A DNA stretch of 8,044 nt from Euryarchaeota archaeon UBA128 (GTDB lineage Archaea; Thermoplasmatota; Poseidoniia; Poseidoniales; Poseidoniaceae), in the NCBI GenBank assembly GCA_002496955.1, contig DALZ01000184.1:18794-26837 (forward strand), in the 5' to 3' direction. Under the pieces are notes generated by a model that made no database searches, had not been told where the DNA came from, and saw nothing but the letters and a program-made list of their open reading frames with translations. Made by a program: the position numbers and the translations under genes. Shown in pieces: positions 1 through 6,532 of the stretch. How positions within the stretch are numbered: position 1 is the stretch's first letter; each line of letters starts with the position of its first letter.

Positions 1-1803
1 AACTTCACGGTATGCCCATGACCTACTACCATCATCATAAGGGATATCAAAAATACAATACACCTCGCCGCCATCATCATCGAAGCTTGAACTTGCGTTG
101 ATGAATACCTCTACCTTTGTCTCAGCAGTGACATGATTTATTGCGGGAGTGGGTAATCTGCCGACGAATAATTCTATTATGGCATAATCGTTACTTGGGT
201 TTGCATCAGCGTTGTTCAATCCCTGTGGATCGGCTTCCCAGGCAATTGGAACATTACCTATCGATGCTAAATCAGGAACGTCCCAGGTGAAGTTGGTACG
301 ATAAATCTCATAAGTTGATAGAGCGGGCAACGGTAGTGAAAAATCATTACCAGTCGGCGGGTAAATTTGTAGATTTGTTGCCACACTATCGGTGATTCCA
401 TTGTTCTGAATCGATACCTCAATTATCAGTTGGTCACCGGGTAGAACATTGTATCCAGATAGTGTGTTGAGTTGTTTCATATCCCCGTCTCGATTCCGGG
501 TAATAATAGCTCGTTCAGCATCGGCAAATAAATCCAATACAACCAAATCTTCATCTAAAGTAATCGTTTTTGCGCCAACGAGATTTCCGCTGCTGGCGCG
601 CGCAACCAAACCATGGCTTGCCCAATCGTTTGAAGTAACAGAGCCATCTTCGTTATTTCCAATGTTGATTGTGGTCCATGCGCTGCCATTAGCCGCAGTG
701 GTTAAGCTTTGAATTTCACCAGTTGCTTCATGTCTTAATTCTAATGAGAGTCCACCAGTAGTCCCGAAACAACCGCTAGTGGATGAGGCGTTCACCCAAA
801 CATCTATCGGAGTATCTAAGGCAGTAACATCATTTACAGTGCCTACCGTTAAGCAATCGTCTCGAGCGCCCGGGTTATTGTAGATGTTCACTCCAGACGA
901 ATCTTTTGGCATGTATTCTTTGAGCCTGAAATCAATAGTCAGGCCGACATCCTCCTCGGTATGCTTCCAAGCAAAATTTCTTGCCGCGGGACAGAACCAA
1001 TGGTAACCTGACTCCTCACCATCGGAATTAAATGAAGTGATTTCGTAAGAGTCATCGCAACCACCATAATTGATTGTTTGACCAAATTCATTGATTGGTG
1101 AGCCAGTATTTGTAACCTCATAGGTTGAACTGTTGGTCTCTGAGGTCGGTGGTGGGAACGGAGTAATGTAGTCACTTGAGCCAGACCATTGCGAGGTTGA
1201 GGTAATAGTTGTAGTCCAACGGTCACCATCACGTAGAGGGAAATCATAATTTTCACTAGCCGGTGAATATGTATTCGAGATGGTAATATCCCCGACGGTT
1301 TGTTTGAGAAAACTTATCCCACTCGGGGTAAATTCGATGAACAGATCAAGATCACTCCTTAATGATGCTAAATCACTCACTCTGAGTACTTCTGTTTGAG
1401 TAAATTCGATTTCAGCAGTTCCGGTAAAACTATCCAGCGAGACACCAGATTTGTCAAAGTTAGCCGATGTTCTGACAGTATAAACCAAGGTAGGGGTTCC
1501 AGCCACATTTTGTTCAGTAATCGACAGGACTTCGGTTATGGAGTCGCCGTTGATTTCACCGACATTGGCCTCAACTCCTGAATCTATTACCAATTGTGTG
1601 GGGTCAAATGTACCTGCATATTTCCACTTATCACCCACTCGCCATACCGGGACATCAGGTGGCGACGATGCAGTCTTTTCAGCCTCCATTGGCTCAAAAA
1701 CATGGTCTAGTTTGGGGTTGTGTTGGTAGTTAATTGTTGTTGACAGCAGTAGTATGAGTATCAATCCTACGGCTTTGATATGCCGTTGGTAGCCACCCCG
1801 CAT
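1..1803 (-). CDS. Secreted/surface multidomain protein with CARDB-like and PKD-like modules (partial, C-terminus off the left edge)
   Basis: Translating the minus strand from the ATG at 1803 gives 601 codons with no stop up to base 1, so this is one long gene cut by the window. An in-frame TGA lies 6 bases upstream, so this is the first possible ATG. Residues 1-21 have a basic start (MRGGYQRHIK) and then a hydrophobic stretch (VGLILILLL), read as a signal peptide or N-terminal anchor. The mature part is rich in Thr, Ser, Asn, Asp and Gly. A Gly-Asp-Lys/Arg-Trp motif occurs at 57-60 and 193-196, suggesting a duplicated beta-rich module. Residues about 445-550 resemble a CARDB-type adhesion fold. 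From about 553 a PKD-like domain begins, with the acidic loop SSFDDDGGEV (572-581) and DDG at 590-592. Scattered cysteines (249, 271, 317, 345, 583) could form disulfides. No catalytic motif is visible; the likely role is a cell-surface, adhesive or polymer-binding protein. Confidence is high for the gene and moderate for the domains. Confidence 0.85.
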   Translation of the reverse strand, partial: MRGGYQRHIKAVGLILILLLSTTINYQHNPKLDHVFEPMEAEKTASSPPDVPVWRVGDKWKYAGTFDPTQLVIDSGVEANVGEINGDSITEVLSITEQNVAGTPTLVYTVRTSANFDKSGVSLDSFTGTAEIEFTQTEVLRVSDLASLRSDLDLFIEFTPSGISFLKQTVGDITISNTYSPASENYDFPLRDGDRWTTTITSTSQWSGSSDYITPFPPPTSETNSSTYEVTNTGSPINEFGQTINYGGCDDSYEITSFNSDGEESGYHWFCPAARNFAWKHTEEDVGLTIDFRLKEYMPKDSSGVNIYNNPGARDDCLTVGTVNDVTALDTPIDVWVNASSTSGCFGTTGGLSLELRHEATGEIQSLTTAANGSAWTTINIGNNEDGSVTSNDWASHGLVARASSGNLVGAKTITLDEDLVVLDLFADAERAIITRNRDGDMKQLNTLSGYNVLPGDQLIIEVSIQNNGITDSVATNLQIYPPTGNDFSLPLPALSTYEIYRTNFTWDVPDLASIGNVPIAWEADPQGLNNADANPSNDYAIIELFVGRLPTPAINHVTAETKVEVFINASSSFDDDGGEVYCIFDIPYDDGSRSWAYREV

Positions 1804-1868
1804 GCTTCAGCCAAGGCGGAGTAGGCAATGAACGCTTCTCTTGAATAGAGTGAATGGGTAATTTCACT
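1804..1868. other. Short spacer between the TBP and surface-protein genes
   Basis: This is the 65-base gap between two minus-strand genes. On the minus strand, an AT-rich stretch reading CTCTATTCAA (1841-1850) lies about 42 bases before the surface-protein ATG and could be a weak TATA element giving a leader of about 15 bases. A 5-bp inverted repeat (GTGAA/TTCAC, 1850-1867) is too weak and lacks a following T-run to be called a terminator. Read-through from TBP is equally possible. Confidence 0.3.
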
Positions 1869-2483
1869 TCACAGCAAGTCTGCTAACTCATCTTTGATAA
1901 TCTCGACCGCTTCGAGAATTTCATCCTTGTGTCGTGCGCCGGTGATTACCATCTTTCCACTACCGAAAATCAGACAGACGACCTTCGGGTAGTCGAGTCG
2001 GTAGATTAGACCAGGGAATTGCTCTGGCTCGTATTCGACCTTATCAAACGGCAGGTGGAAGGTTAAGTTGTTCAAATTCAGCTTTCTAGGCACGCCGGCA
2101 AGTGGCTCGCCAGTAAATTTGTCATTGCCGTCATAGTCTTCAGGGTAGTGTAGCGCATAAGTAGCAACCATGTTTTGAACTTCAATTTCGACATCGGCTA
2201 GATCCCATGTTTTGATACCAGCACCCCGTAGGTCGGAAATCATGCGGTCTATTCCAGTGTGGATGTTGTCCTCATCCTTCCCACCAGTGCACACAGCCCT
2301 TCCAGAGCGGAACATTAGGATGGCAAGTTTTGGGTCAGTAACTCGGTAAACTACTCCGGGAAACTGTTCCGGTTCATATTCACAGTTTAGTTGAATAGCG
2401 ATATCAGGTAAGTCAAGCTCTTCAGCAACCCTTGTGCTAGCAACTACATTTACTACAGTTAGACGTTCTTCATCAGTTGGCAT
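1869..2483 (-). CDS. tbp: Archaeal TATA-binding protein (TBP), with an insertion in the second repeat
   Basis: This is the general transcription initiation factor that binds the TATA box and recruits TFB and RNA polymerase. The 204-residue protein shows the two pseudo-symmetric TBP repeats. Repeat 1 has VVNVVAS (10-16), EYEPEQFPGVVYRV (35-48) and MFRSGRAVCTGG (57-68). Repeat 2 has EVQNMVA (101-107), EYEPEQFPGLIYRL (150-163) and LIFGSGKMVITGA (171-183). The four DNA-kinking phenylalanines are present at about 41, 58, 156 and 173, and the minor-groove asparagines at about 12 and 104. Family members in archaea are usually about 180-200 residues. The extra length comes from about 20 residues (roughly 112-132, with PEDYDGND and GEPLAG) between the first strand and first helix of repeat 2, where canonical TBPs run straight on. 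A good TATA box sits about 27 bases upstream, so the mRNA is probably leaderless. Identification is essentially certain. Confidence 0.97.
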   Translation of the reverse strand: MPTDEERLTVVNVVASTRVAEELDLPDIAIQLNCEYEPEQFPGVVYRVTDPKLAILMFRSGRAVCTGGKDEDNIHTGIDRMISDLRGAGIKTWDLADVEIEVQNMVATYALHYPEDYDGNDKFTGEPLAGVPRKLNLNNLTFHLPFDKVEYEPEQFPGLIYRLDYPKVVCLIFGSGKMVITGARHKDEILEAVEIIKDELADLL

Positions 2484-2506
2484 GTTTAAAAGCCACTTAT
2501 AAGAGG

Positions 2507-2514
2507 TATTTAAA
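2507..2514 (-). promoter_or_regulatory. TATA box of the TBP gene
   Basis: The minus strand reads TTTAAATA, a near-ideal archaeal TATA box. Its centre lies about 27 bases upstream of the TBP ATG (2483). Archaeal transcription starts roughly 25-27 bases downstream of the box, so the start should fall at or next to the ATG, giving a leaderless mRNA. No Shine-Dalgarno sequence is visible, which fits. A second AT-rich element (CTTATAAG, around 2496-2503) is too close to the ATG to be the main box. Confidence 0.7.
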
Positions 2515-2553
2515 GGACCGCTTTTCCCTTAAGAAGTCAAAACGTCCTCAGAA

Positions 2554-3717
2554 TCATGATTTTTGCCAAAATGTAGAATTGGGCAAGGAATCTATTGACA
2601 TTCCGGGACTACCAAGTTTAGAAATTAGGGTTCTACCCCCTGCGAGTTCGATTGCATCACTTGTTGCGCGAGGATTTTTTGTCAATGCGACCATGCATCC
2701 ACCACCACCAGCACCGGTCAGTTTTACCCCTAAACTGCTCGGGGTTGCCGCCCTGATTAGAACATCTAATTCTGGGCTTGAAACTCCGATACTTTTCAGC
2801 ATGAGCTGATTTTCGCTCATTGTTCTGCCAACTGCAGCATAATCTGCTCTTTTTAGGGCTTCAATACCACGTCGAGCAATTTTACCTATGGTTTCAATCT
2901 CTTCGATTTTTGTGGGGTTATCCTGCAGCATTTTTGCGACTTTAGCAACTTGCTTTGCTGTTGGAGCATTGACTCCGGTATTGCCAATAACCAAGTAAAC
3001 ATCATCAGGCTGAGCTATCGATGCCAATTGATGAATGTGCCATCTGACAGTCCCACTAGGCGTAGTTAATTCTCTGTGATACAGGTAGTCTAGTTTGTGC
3101 TCTTGTTGGTCTGAAATTACGATAATTCCACCGTGAGAACAAGTTGATGAATCCATCGGCGATGCCCGGCCTTTCTGAGCGATCGCCTCGACGCTGTGTG
3201 CTAAGATGGCATTCTCATCTTCGTCGACAGACTCAGGACCAGTTAGATGGAATAGTTCTGCGAGTGTTTGGTCGGGGAATATTCCGGTTTTGTTATCATA
3301 CGCACTGGTGAGGGAAATTGTCGAGCCAAAACCCTCTGCCCAATGCACTCTATCGTTAGAGCCCGCCTCTCTCATCAATCTCCCTCTTGCTAGGCGTAGT
3401 GCGCCAGCAAAGGCTACCGATAAAGCAGCAGATGAACCCAAACCTGCTGCACGCGGGATGTTTCCCTCGATGTGTATCGATAATGGCGGTGCACCGGATT
3501 CCTTTGGCCATAGTTTGTTGATTAATGCGGCAATATGTGGGTTTCGTTGCATGTTTAACTCACTGCCATCAAGGAGCCAAATTCCACTGGGCGATGGCTG
3601 TATACGAACCGAGATTCGTTGGTCTATTGCCACTGCAACCGCAGGATGACCATACACGACTGCATGCTCTCCAAACAGAATGCATTTGCCTGGAGCGCTG
3701 GTCGTAATACTTGTCAT
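2554..3717 (-). CDS. mvk: Mevalonate kinase (GHMP kinase family)
   Basis: It phosphorylates mevalonate to 5-phosphomevalonate with ATP, an early step of isoprenoid and archaeal ether-lipid synthesis. All three GHMP motifs are visible in the 387-residue protein: SAPGKCILFGEHAVVYG (7-23), the ATP loop PRAAGLGSSAALS (88-100) and KLTGAGGGGCMVAL (332-345). GRASPMDSSTCSHGG (183-197) matches the archaeal mevalonate kinase form of the active-site loop, with D189 as the probable catalytic base. The C-terminal LGSPGMSIDSL (368-378) and NQLMLKSIGVSSPELD (303-318) also resemble known mevalonate kinases, including the human enzyme. The protein is longer than many archaeal versions (about 310 residues) because of an extended segment around 112-168. 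The start at 3717 is preferred over the in-frame ATG at 3756: the conserved sequence starts directly after it, and GGAGGG precedes it by 5 bases. TBP follows on the same strand but has its own promoter. Confidence 0.93.
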   Translation of the reverse strand: MTSITTSAPGKCILFGEHAVVYGHPAVAVAIDQRISVRIQPSPSGIWLLDGSELNMQRNPHIAALINKLWPKESGAPPLSIHIEGNIPRAAGLGSSAALSVAFAGALRLARGRLMREAGSNDRVHWAEGFGSTISLTSAYDNKTGIFPDQTLAELFHLTGPESVDEDENAILAHSVEAIAQKGRASPMDSSTCSHGGIIVISDQQEHKLDYLYHRELTTPSGTVRWHIHQLASIAQPDDVYLVIGNTGVNAPTAKQVAKVAKMLQDNPTKIEEIETIGKIARRGIEALKRADYAAVGRTMSENQLMLKSIGVSSPELDVLIRAATPSSLGVKLTGAGGGGCMVALTKNPRATSDAIELAGGRTLISKLGSPGMSIDSLPNSTFWQKS

Positions 3718-3837
3718 AATTGCCCTCCATTTTGCCTGCTTATGTGTCATGCTCACAAGGTTATTGTATTAGTGCTTTGATACGGAGAGTTCAATACTCG
3801 TACTGCCATGGCCCAACAATAGCGCGACTGGGGCGAT
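3718..3837. promoter_or_regulatory. Divergent promoter region between mevalonate kinase and the iron-sulfur oxidoreductase
   Basis: These 120 bases separate two divergently transcribed genes and must hold both promoters. The best AT-rich element is at 3761-3770 (TTATTGTATT on plus, AATACAATAA on minus). On the minus strand it would place a start near 3739, leaving a leader of about 22 bases that includes the Shine-Dalgarno-like site of mevalonate kinase. On the plus strand it or the weaker TCAATACT around 3791 could serve the oxidoreductase with a leader of a few tens of bases. No operator palindrome stands out. The boxes are inferred from pattern alone. Confidence 0.4.
3723..3728 (-). promoter_or_regulatory. 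Shine-Dalgarno-like ribosome binding site of mevalonate kinase
   Basis: The minus strand reads GGAGGG, then CAATT, then the ATG at 3717. The 5-base spacing is good and supports this start over the in-frame ATG 39 bases upstream, which has no such motif. It also implies that this mRNA has a leader, unlike TBP. Confidence 0.6.
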
Positions 3838-5889
3838 ATGGTGAAACACCCACTTATGATGGATTATGGGCCCATCTCCGGATGGGTAATTCTACTACTA
3901 CTGGGAGGTATCTCTGTATCTTTTTTCTCCTATCAAGTATGGAAGGCAACTCGTTTGGTTATGGTGGGTAAACCCGATTATCGCTTTGATAATTGGCCAG
4001 CCAGAGTAAAAGAGGTCGCCACTGGATGGTTGGGGCAAAAGAAAGTTCTGCAAGACCGGGTTGCGGGAGGCATACATGTGTTGATGTTTTGGGGCTTTTT
4101 GATGCTCTCAACAGATATGTTTGACCTAGCAACCGCAAACTGGTTTTCACATAGCTTCCTGCCAGCATTCGTCAAAGGACCATGGAATCTAATTGTCGAA
4201 ACAGGCTACACAATCGCCCTGATAGGGTGTGTTGCTGCTCTAACCCGCAGGGTTGTCTTTACTCCAGAAAAACTCAAGGGGAAATCACAACTTGAGGGAA
4301 ATATCATTTTGATGTTGATAATGACTATCACTGTCACTTCATTTTTTGTTGAAGCCGGGGAGGCAGGAGTTTCCTCAACTTATGAGCCGATCGGTGCTTG
4401 GGTGGCAACTACAATTGCCCCATCAACTGCGGTGGTTGTAGGCGCTTATTGGGCTCACATGTTGGCCATTGCCACATTCATGTTTTTGATTCCTCTTTCC
4501 AAGCATATGCATTTGGTTATGGCGTTTCCCAATGTCTTTTTCCACGATATGCGGCCTATGGCAACTATGGAGCCGATGCAGGTTGATGACCTGGGCAAAG
4601 CGGTTTTATTAGACGATTTAGACGTCGAATCATTTGGTACGGCAAACTACACCGATTTAACATGGCGTAGCCTGATAGATGGGTGGGCTTGTACTTCCTG
4701 CGCTAGATGTCAAGATGTGTGCCCAGCATACGCGTCTGGTAAAGCCCTAAATCCAATGCAAATTATCCATGATGTGCGGAATTATGCCAACGATAATTAC
4801 TCAACATTGATCGAGGGGGAGACCCCTGAGGAAGATATCATCGCCAAATTTGGCGAAGAGTCAATCTGGGCTTGCACGACATGTCATGCTTGTGTCGAGG
4901 CATGTCCGATTTACATCGACCACGTACCGAAGCTTACCGATGCACGACGACATCTGATGATGGAACGAATGGAGTTTGACGAGAAGGTGGAGGCTACCGT
5001 GATGCCGTTGATGGCCACAATAGAAAATCTAGAGTCTGATTCAAATCCTTATGGCTTACCTTCGCACGAGCGTGGCGAATGGGCAGAAGGTCTTGATGTC
5101 AAAATCGCTGAACCTGCAGAATACATCTATTTCGCAGGTTGTGCCGCATCGTTTGATGAACGCAACAAGAAGGTTGCAAGGGACACGATTAGTATCATGA
5201 AAGAAGCCGGACTCGATGTTGGCATATTAGGAATGCAAGAGGGCTGCACTGGAGATGCCGCTCGCAGAGCAGGTAATGAATACTTATTTCAAATGCTGGC
5301 CGAGACTAATCTCGCAACTTTTGAAGAGATTGGCGTAAAGAAAATAGTCGCTTCCTGCCCGCATTGTTTCCACACACTGGGCAAAGAATACAAAGACTAC
5401 GGAGGTGAAGATATCGAGGTCATGCACCATTCGCAACTAATAGATCACCTACAAGTTGAGGGCAAATTACCAAGCCCCGAACATGATGGCTCTATCACAT
5501 TTCATGACCCTTGTTACTTGGGCAGAATTGGTGGCGAACTGGAGGCGCCAAGGAGCGCAATTGGTGGTGTTGATGTCGAAGCCGAAAGAAGTGGGCGTGG
5601 CTCATTTTGTTGTGGTGCAGGCGGGGCGCAGATGTGGATGGAAGAGCATGTTGATGAAGGGTATGACCGAGTCAATATAATTCGCTCAAAAGAATTGGCT
5701 GAGACTGGTGCAGATACTGTGGCAGTAGGCTGTCCATTTTGTTCGACCATGATAACCGACGGACTTTCAGCAATAGGTTCGGAAATGGAAGTATTAGACA
5801 TCGCTGAGATTGTTTGGGAGCAGATAAAAGCCAACGATGAGGCCATTGAAGCCAAGAAAGTTGAAAACTCTGAAGCCCTTGAAGCATGA
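3838..5889 (+). CDS. Membrane-anchored heme b / iron-sulfur oxidoreductase, HdrDE-like fusion, candidate ETF:quinone oxidoreductase (EMO type)
   Basis: This 683-residue protein joins a NarI/HdrE-like membrane domain to an HdrD/GlpC-like electron-transfer domain. Membrane segments lie at about 13-33, 76-96, 115-135, 154-173 and 200-220. H80 (IHVLMFWGF), H207, H223 and H225 (PLSKHMH) are the likely heme b ligands. Two 4Fe-4S motifs follow: C285/C288/C291/C295 (CTSCARCQDVCP) and C346/C349/C352/C356. Two cysteine-rich CCG domains end the protein. The first has C435, C470 (EGCTGDAARRAGNEYLF) and C507/C510; the second has C559, C591-C592 (CCG) and C632/C635. This order and the CTGDxARRxGNEYLF signature are those of the EMO-type proteins that pass electrons from electron transfer flavoprotein to quinone in acyl-CoA oxidation, and that assignment is an inference. 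A methanogen heterodisulfide reductase is less likely because the neighbours give no sign of methanogenesis. No etfAB is in the window. Start: the ATG at 3838 is the longest, but ATGs at 3856 and 3859 are possible. An amidotransferase gene follows after 4 bases. Confidence 0.88.
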   Translation: MVKHPLMMDYGPISGWVILLLLGGISVSFFSYQVWKATRLVMVGKPDYRFDNWPARVKEVATGWLGQKKVLQDRVAGGIHVLMFWGFLMLSTDMFDLATANWFSHSFLPAFVKGPWNLIVETGYTIALIGCVAALTRRVVFTPEKLKGKSQLEGNIILMLIMTITVTSFFVEAGEAGVSSTYEPIGAWVATTIAPSTAVVVGAYWAHMLAIATFMFLIPLSKHMHLVMAFPNVFFHDMRPMATMEPMQVDDLGKAVLLDDLDVESFGTANYTDLTWRSLIDGWACTSCARCQDVCPAYASGKALNPMQIIHDVRNYANDNYSTLIEGETPEEDIIAKFGEESIWACTTCHACVEACPIYIDHVPKLTDARRHLMMERMEFDEKVEATVMPLMATIENLESDSNPYGLPSHERGEWAEGLDVKIAEPAEYIYFAGCAASFDERNKKVARDTISIMKEAGLDVGILGMQEGCTGDAARRAGNEYLFQMLAETNLATFEEIGVKKIVASCPHCFHTLGKEYKDYGGEDIEVMHHSQLIDHLQVEGKLPSPEHDGSITFHDPCYLGRIGGELEAPRSAIGGVDVEAERSGRGSFCCGAGGAQMWMEEHVDEGYDRVNIIRSKELAETGADTVAVGCPFCSTMITDGLSAIGSEMEVLDIAEIVWEQIKANDEAIEAKKVENSEALEA

Positions 5890-5893
5890 TGTC

Positions 5894-6532
5894 ATGCGCC
5901 TATTGATTGTCGACTTGTTGGCTGAGCGAAAGGCTTTCGGCAAGGAAGGAGTGTTGGAAATAATCTCGCATTTTGATAAGCCCGAGGTATTCTTGTGGTC
6001 ACCTCATACCACAACCAGAACCGAATATGGCTTTGGCATCGTGGTCGATAAACCAGTAGATTGTGACTATATTGTAGTGACCGGTTCACGACGCAATGTA
6101 AGCTCTTGGGAGCCGTGGATGGACGATGTTGTGGAACTAATTCGCACAGCAAAGGTCCCAATTATTGGGATTTGCTTTGGTCATCAAATCATTGCCGCCG
6201 CATTTGGTGGTAAGGTTGAGCGAGCCGCTGAGGGTAGTCATTTTGTTTCAGAGGTAGAGTATACTAACGGGATGACGGCAAATGCCGTTTTTACCCACCA
6301 AGACCACGTGGTAGATGCTGGTGAGTTGGAGATAACTGCCTCTGCCAAACACTGCGCAATTGCCGCCTGTCAACATCCCAGCCGGCCAATAAAAACGGTC
6401 CAATACCATCCTGAAGCAACTAAGAAACTACTTGGCGAAGCCATCCGATTAGGCGATATAACCAAAGATGAGGCTGCAGTTTTTGATATGTCTTTGCCGA
6501 TTATAAACGTCAAAGACTCACTCCTCAGTTGA
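5894..6532 (+). CDS. Stand-alone class I glutamine amidotransferase (GMP synthase-like GATase domain)
   Basis: This 212-residue protein is a single class I (triad) glutaminase domain that releases ammonia from glutamine for a partner enzyme. The nucleophile elbow is GICFGHQIIAAAFGG (92-106) with C94, and the His/Glu pair is H172 and E174 in VQYHPEAT (169-176). The segment ASAKHCAIAACQHPSRPIKT (149-168) resembles the GMP synthase type of GATase. The N-terminus (MRLLIVDLLAERKAF) lacks the DNGGQ-like start of the archaeal GMP synthase glutaminase subunit, so I do not call it guaA; its acceptor substrate is unknown. The start at 5894 is chosen because the conserved first strand begins there and it lies 4 bases after the oxidoreductase stop. 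The in-frame ATG at 5837 would read back through the end of that gene. The spacing implies one operon. The 3' end overlaps the convergent membrane-protein gene by 15 bases. Confidence 0.88.
   Translation: MRLLIVDLLAERKAFGKEGVLEIISHFDKPEVFLWSPHTTTRTEYGFGIVVDKPVDCDYIVVTGSRRNVSSWEPWMDDVVELIRTAKVPIIGICFGHQIIAAAFGGKVERAAEGSHFVSEVEYTNGMTANAVFTHQDHVVDAGELEITASAKHCAIAACQHPSRPIKTVQYHPEATKKLLGEAIRLGDITKDEAAVFDMSLPIINVKDSLLS

Noticed and set aside
25..82. Short ATCATC runs resembling a microsatellite
   Set aside because: They are codons for Asp-rich loops of the PKD-like domain (Asp-Asp-Gly and similar), not an expanded tandem repeat.
939..1256. Minus-strand open frame of 105 codons, with plus-strand frames at 449-712, 1396-1581 and 1538-1729
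   Set aside because: All are shadows of the 601-codon minus-strand frame running to the left edge, which has a signal peptide and recognisable domains.
1850..1867. Inverted repeat GTGAA/TTCAC as a terminator for TBP
   Set aside because: The stem is only 5 bp with an 8-base loop and no T-run follows on the minus strand, so it may be chance.
3206..3649. Plus-strand open frame of 147 codons opposite mevalonate kinase
   Set aside because: It lies wholly within the strongly supported kinase gene on the other strand, and its product has low-complexity Ser/Pro/Ala composition and no family motif.
3718..3756. Earlier in-frame ATG for mevalonate kinase
   Set aside because: The extra 13 residues are not part of the family's conserved start, and the Shine-Dalgarno-like GGAGGG points to the ATG at 3717.
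5837..5893. Earlier in-frame ATG for the glutamine amidotransferase
   Set aside because: It would add 19 lysine- and leucine-rich residues read out of frame from the end of the oxidoreductase gene. The conserved GATase fold starts at the ATG at 5894.
6518..6532. Overlap of the amidotransferase and DRAM-family gene ends as a regulatory antisense arrangement
   Set aside because: A 15-base convergent overlap is common in compact archaeal genomes, and no terminator or antisense promoter is visible.
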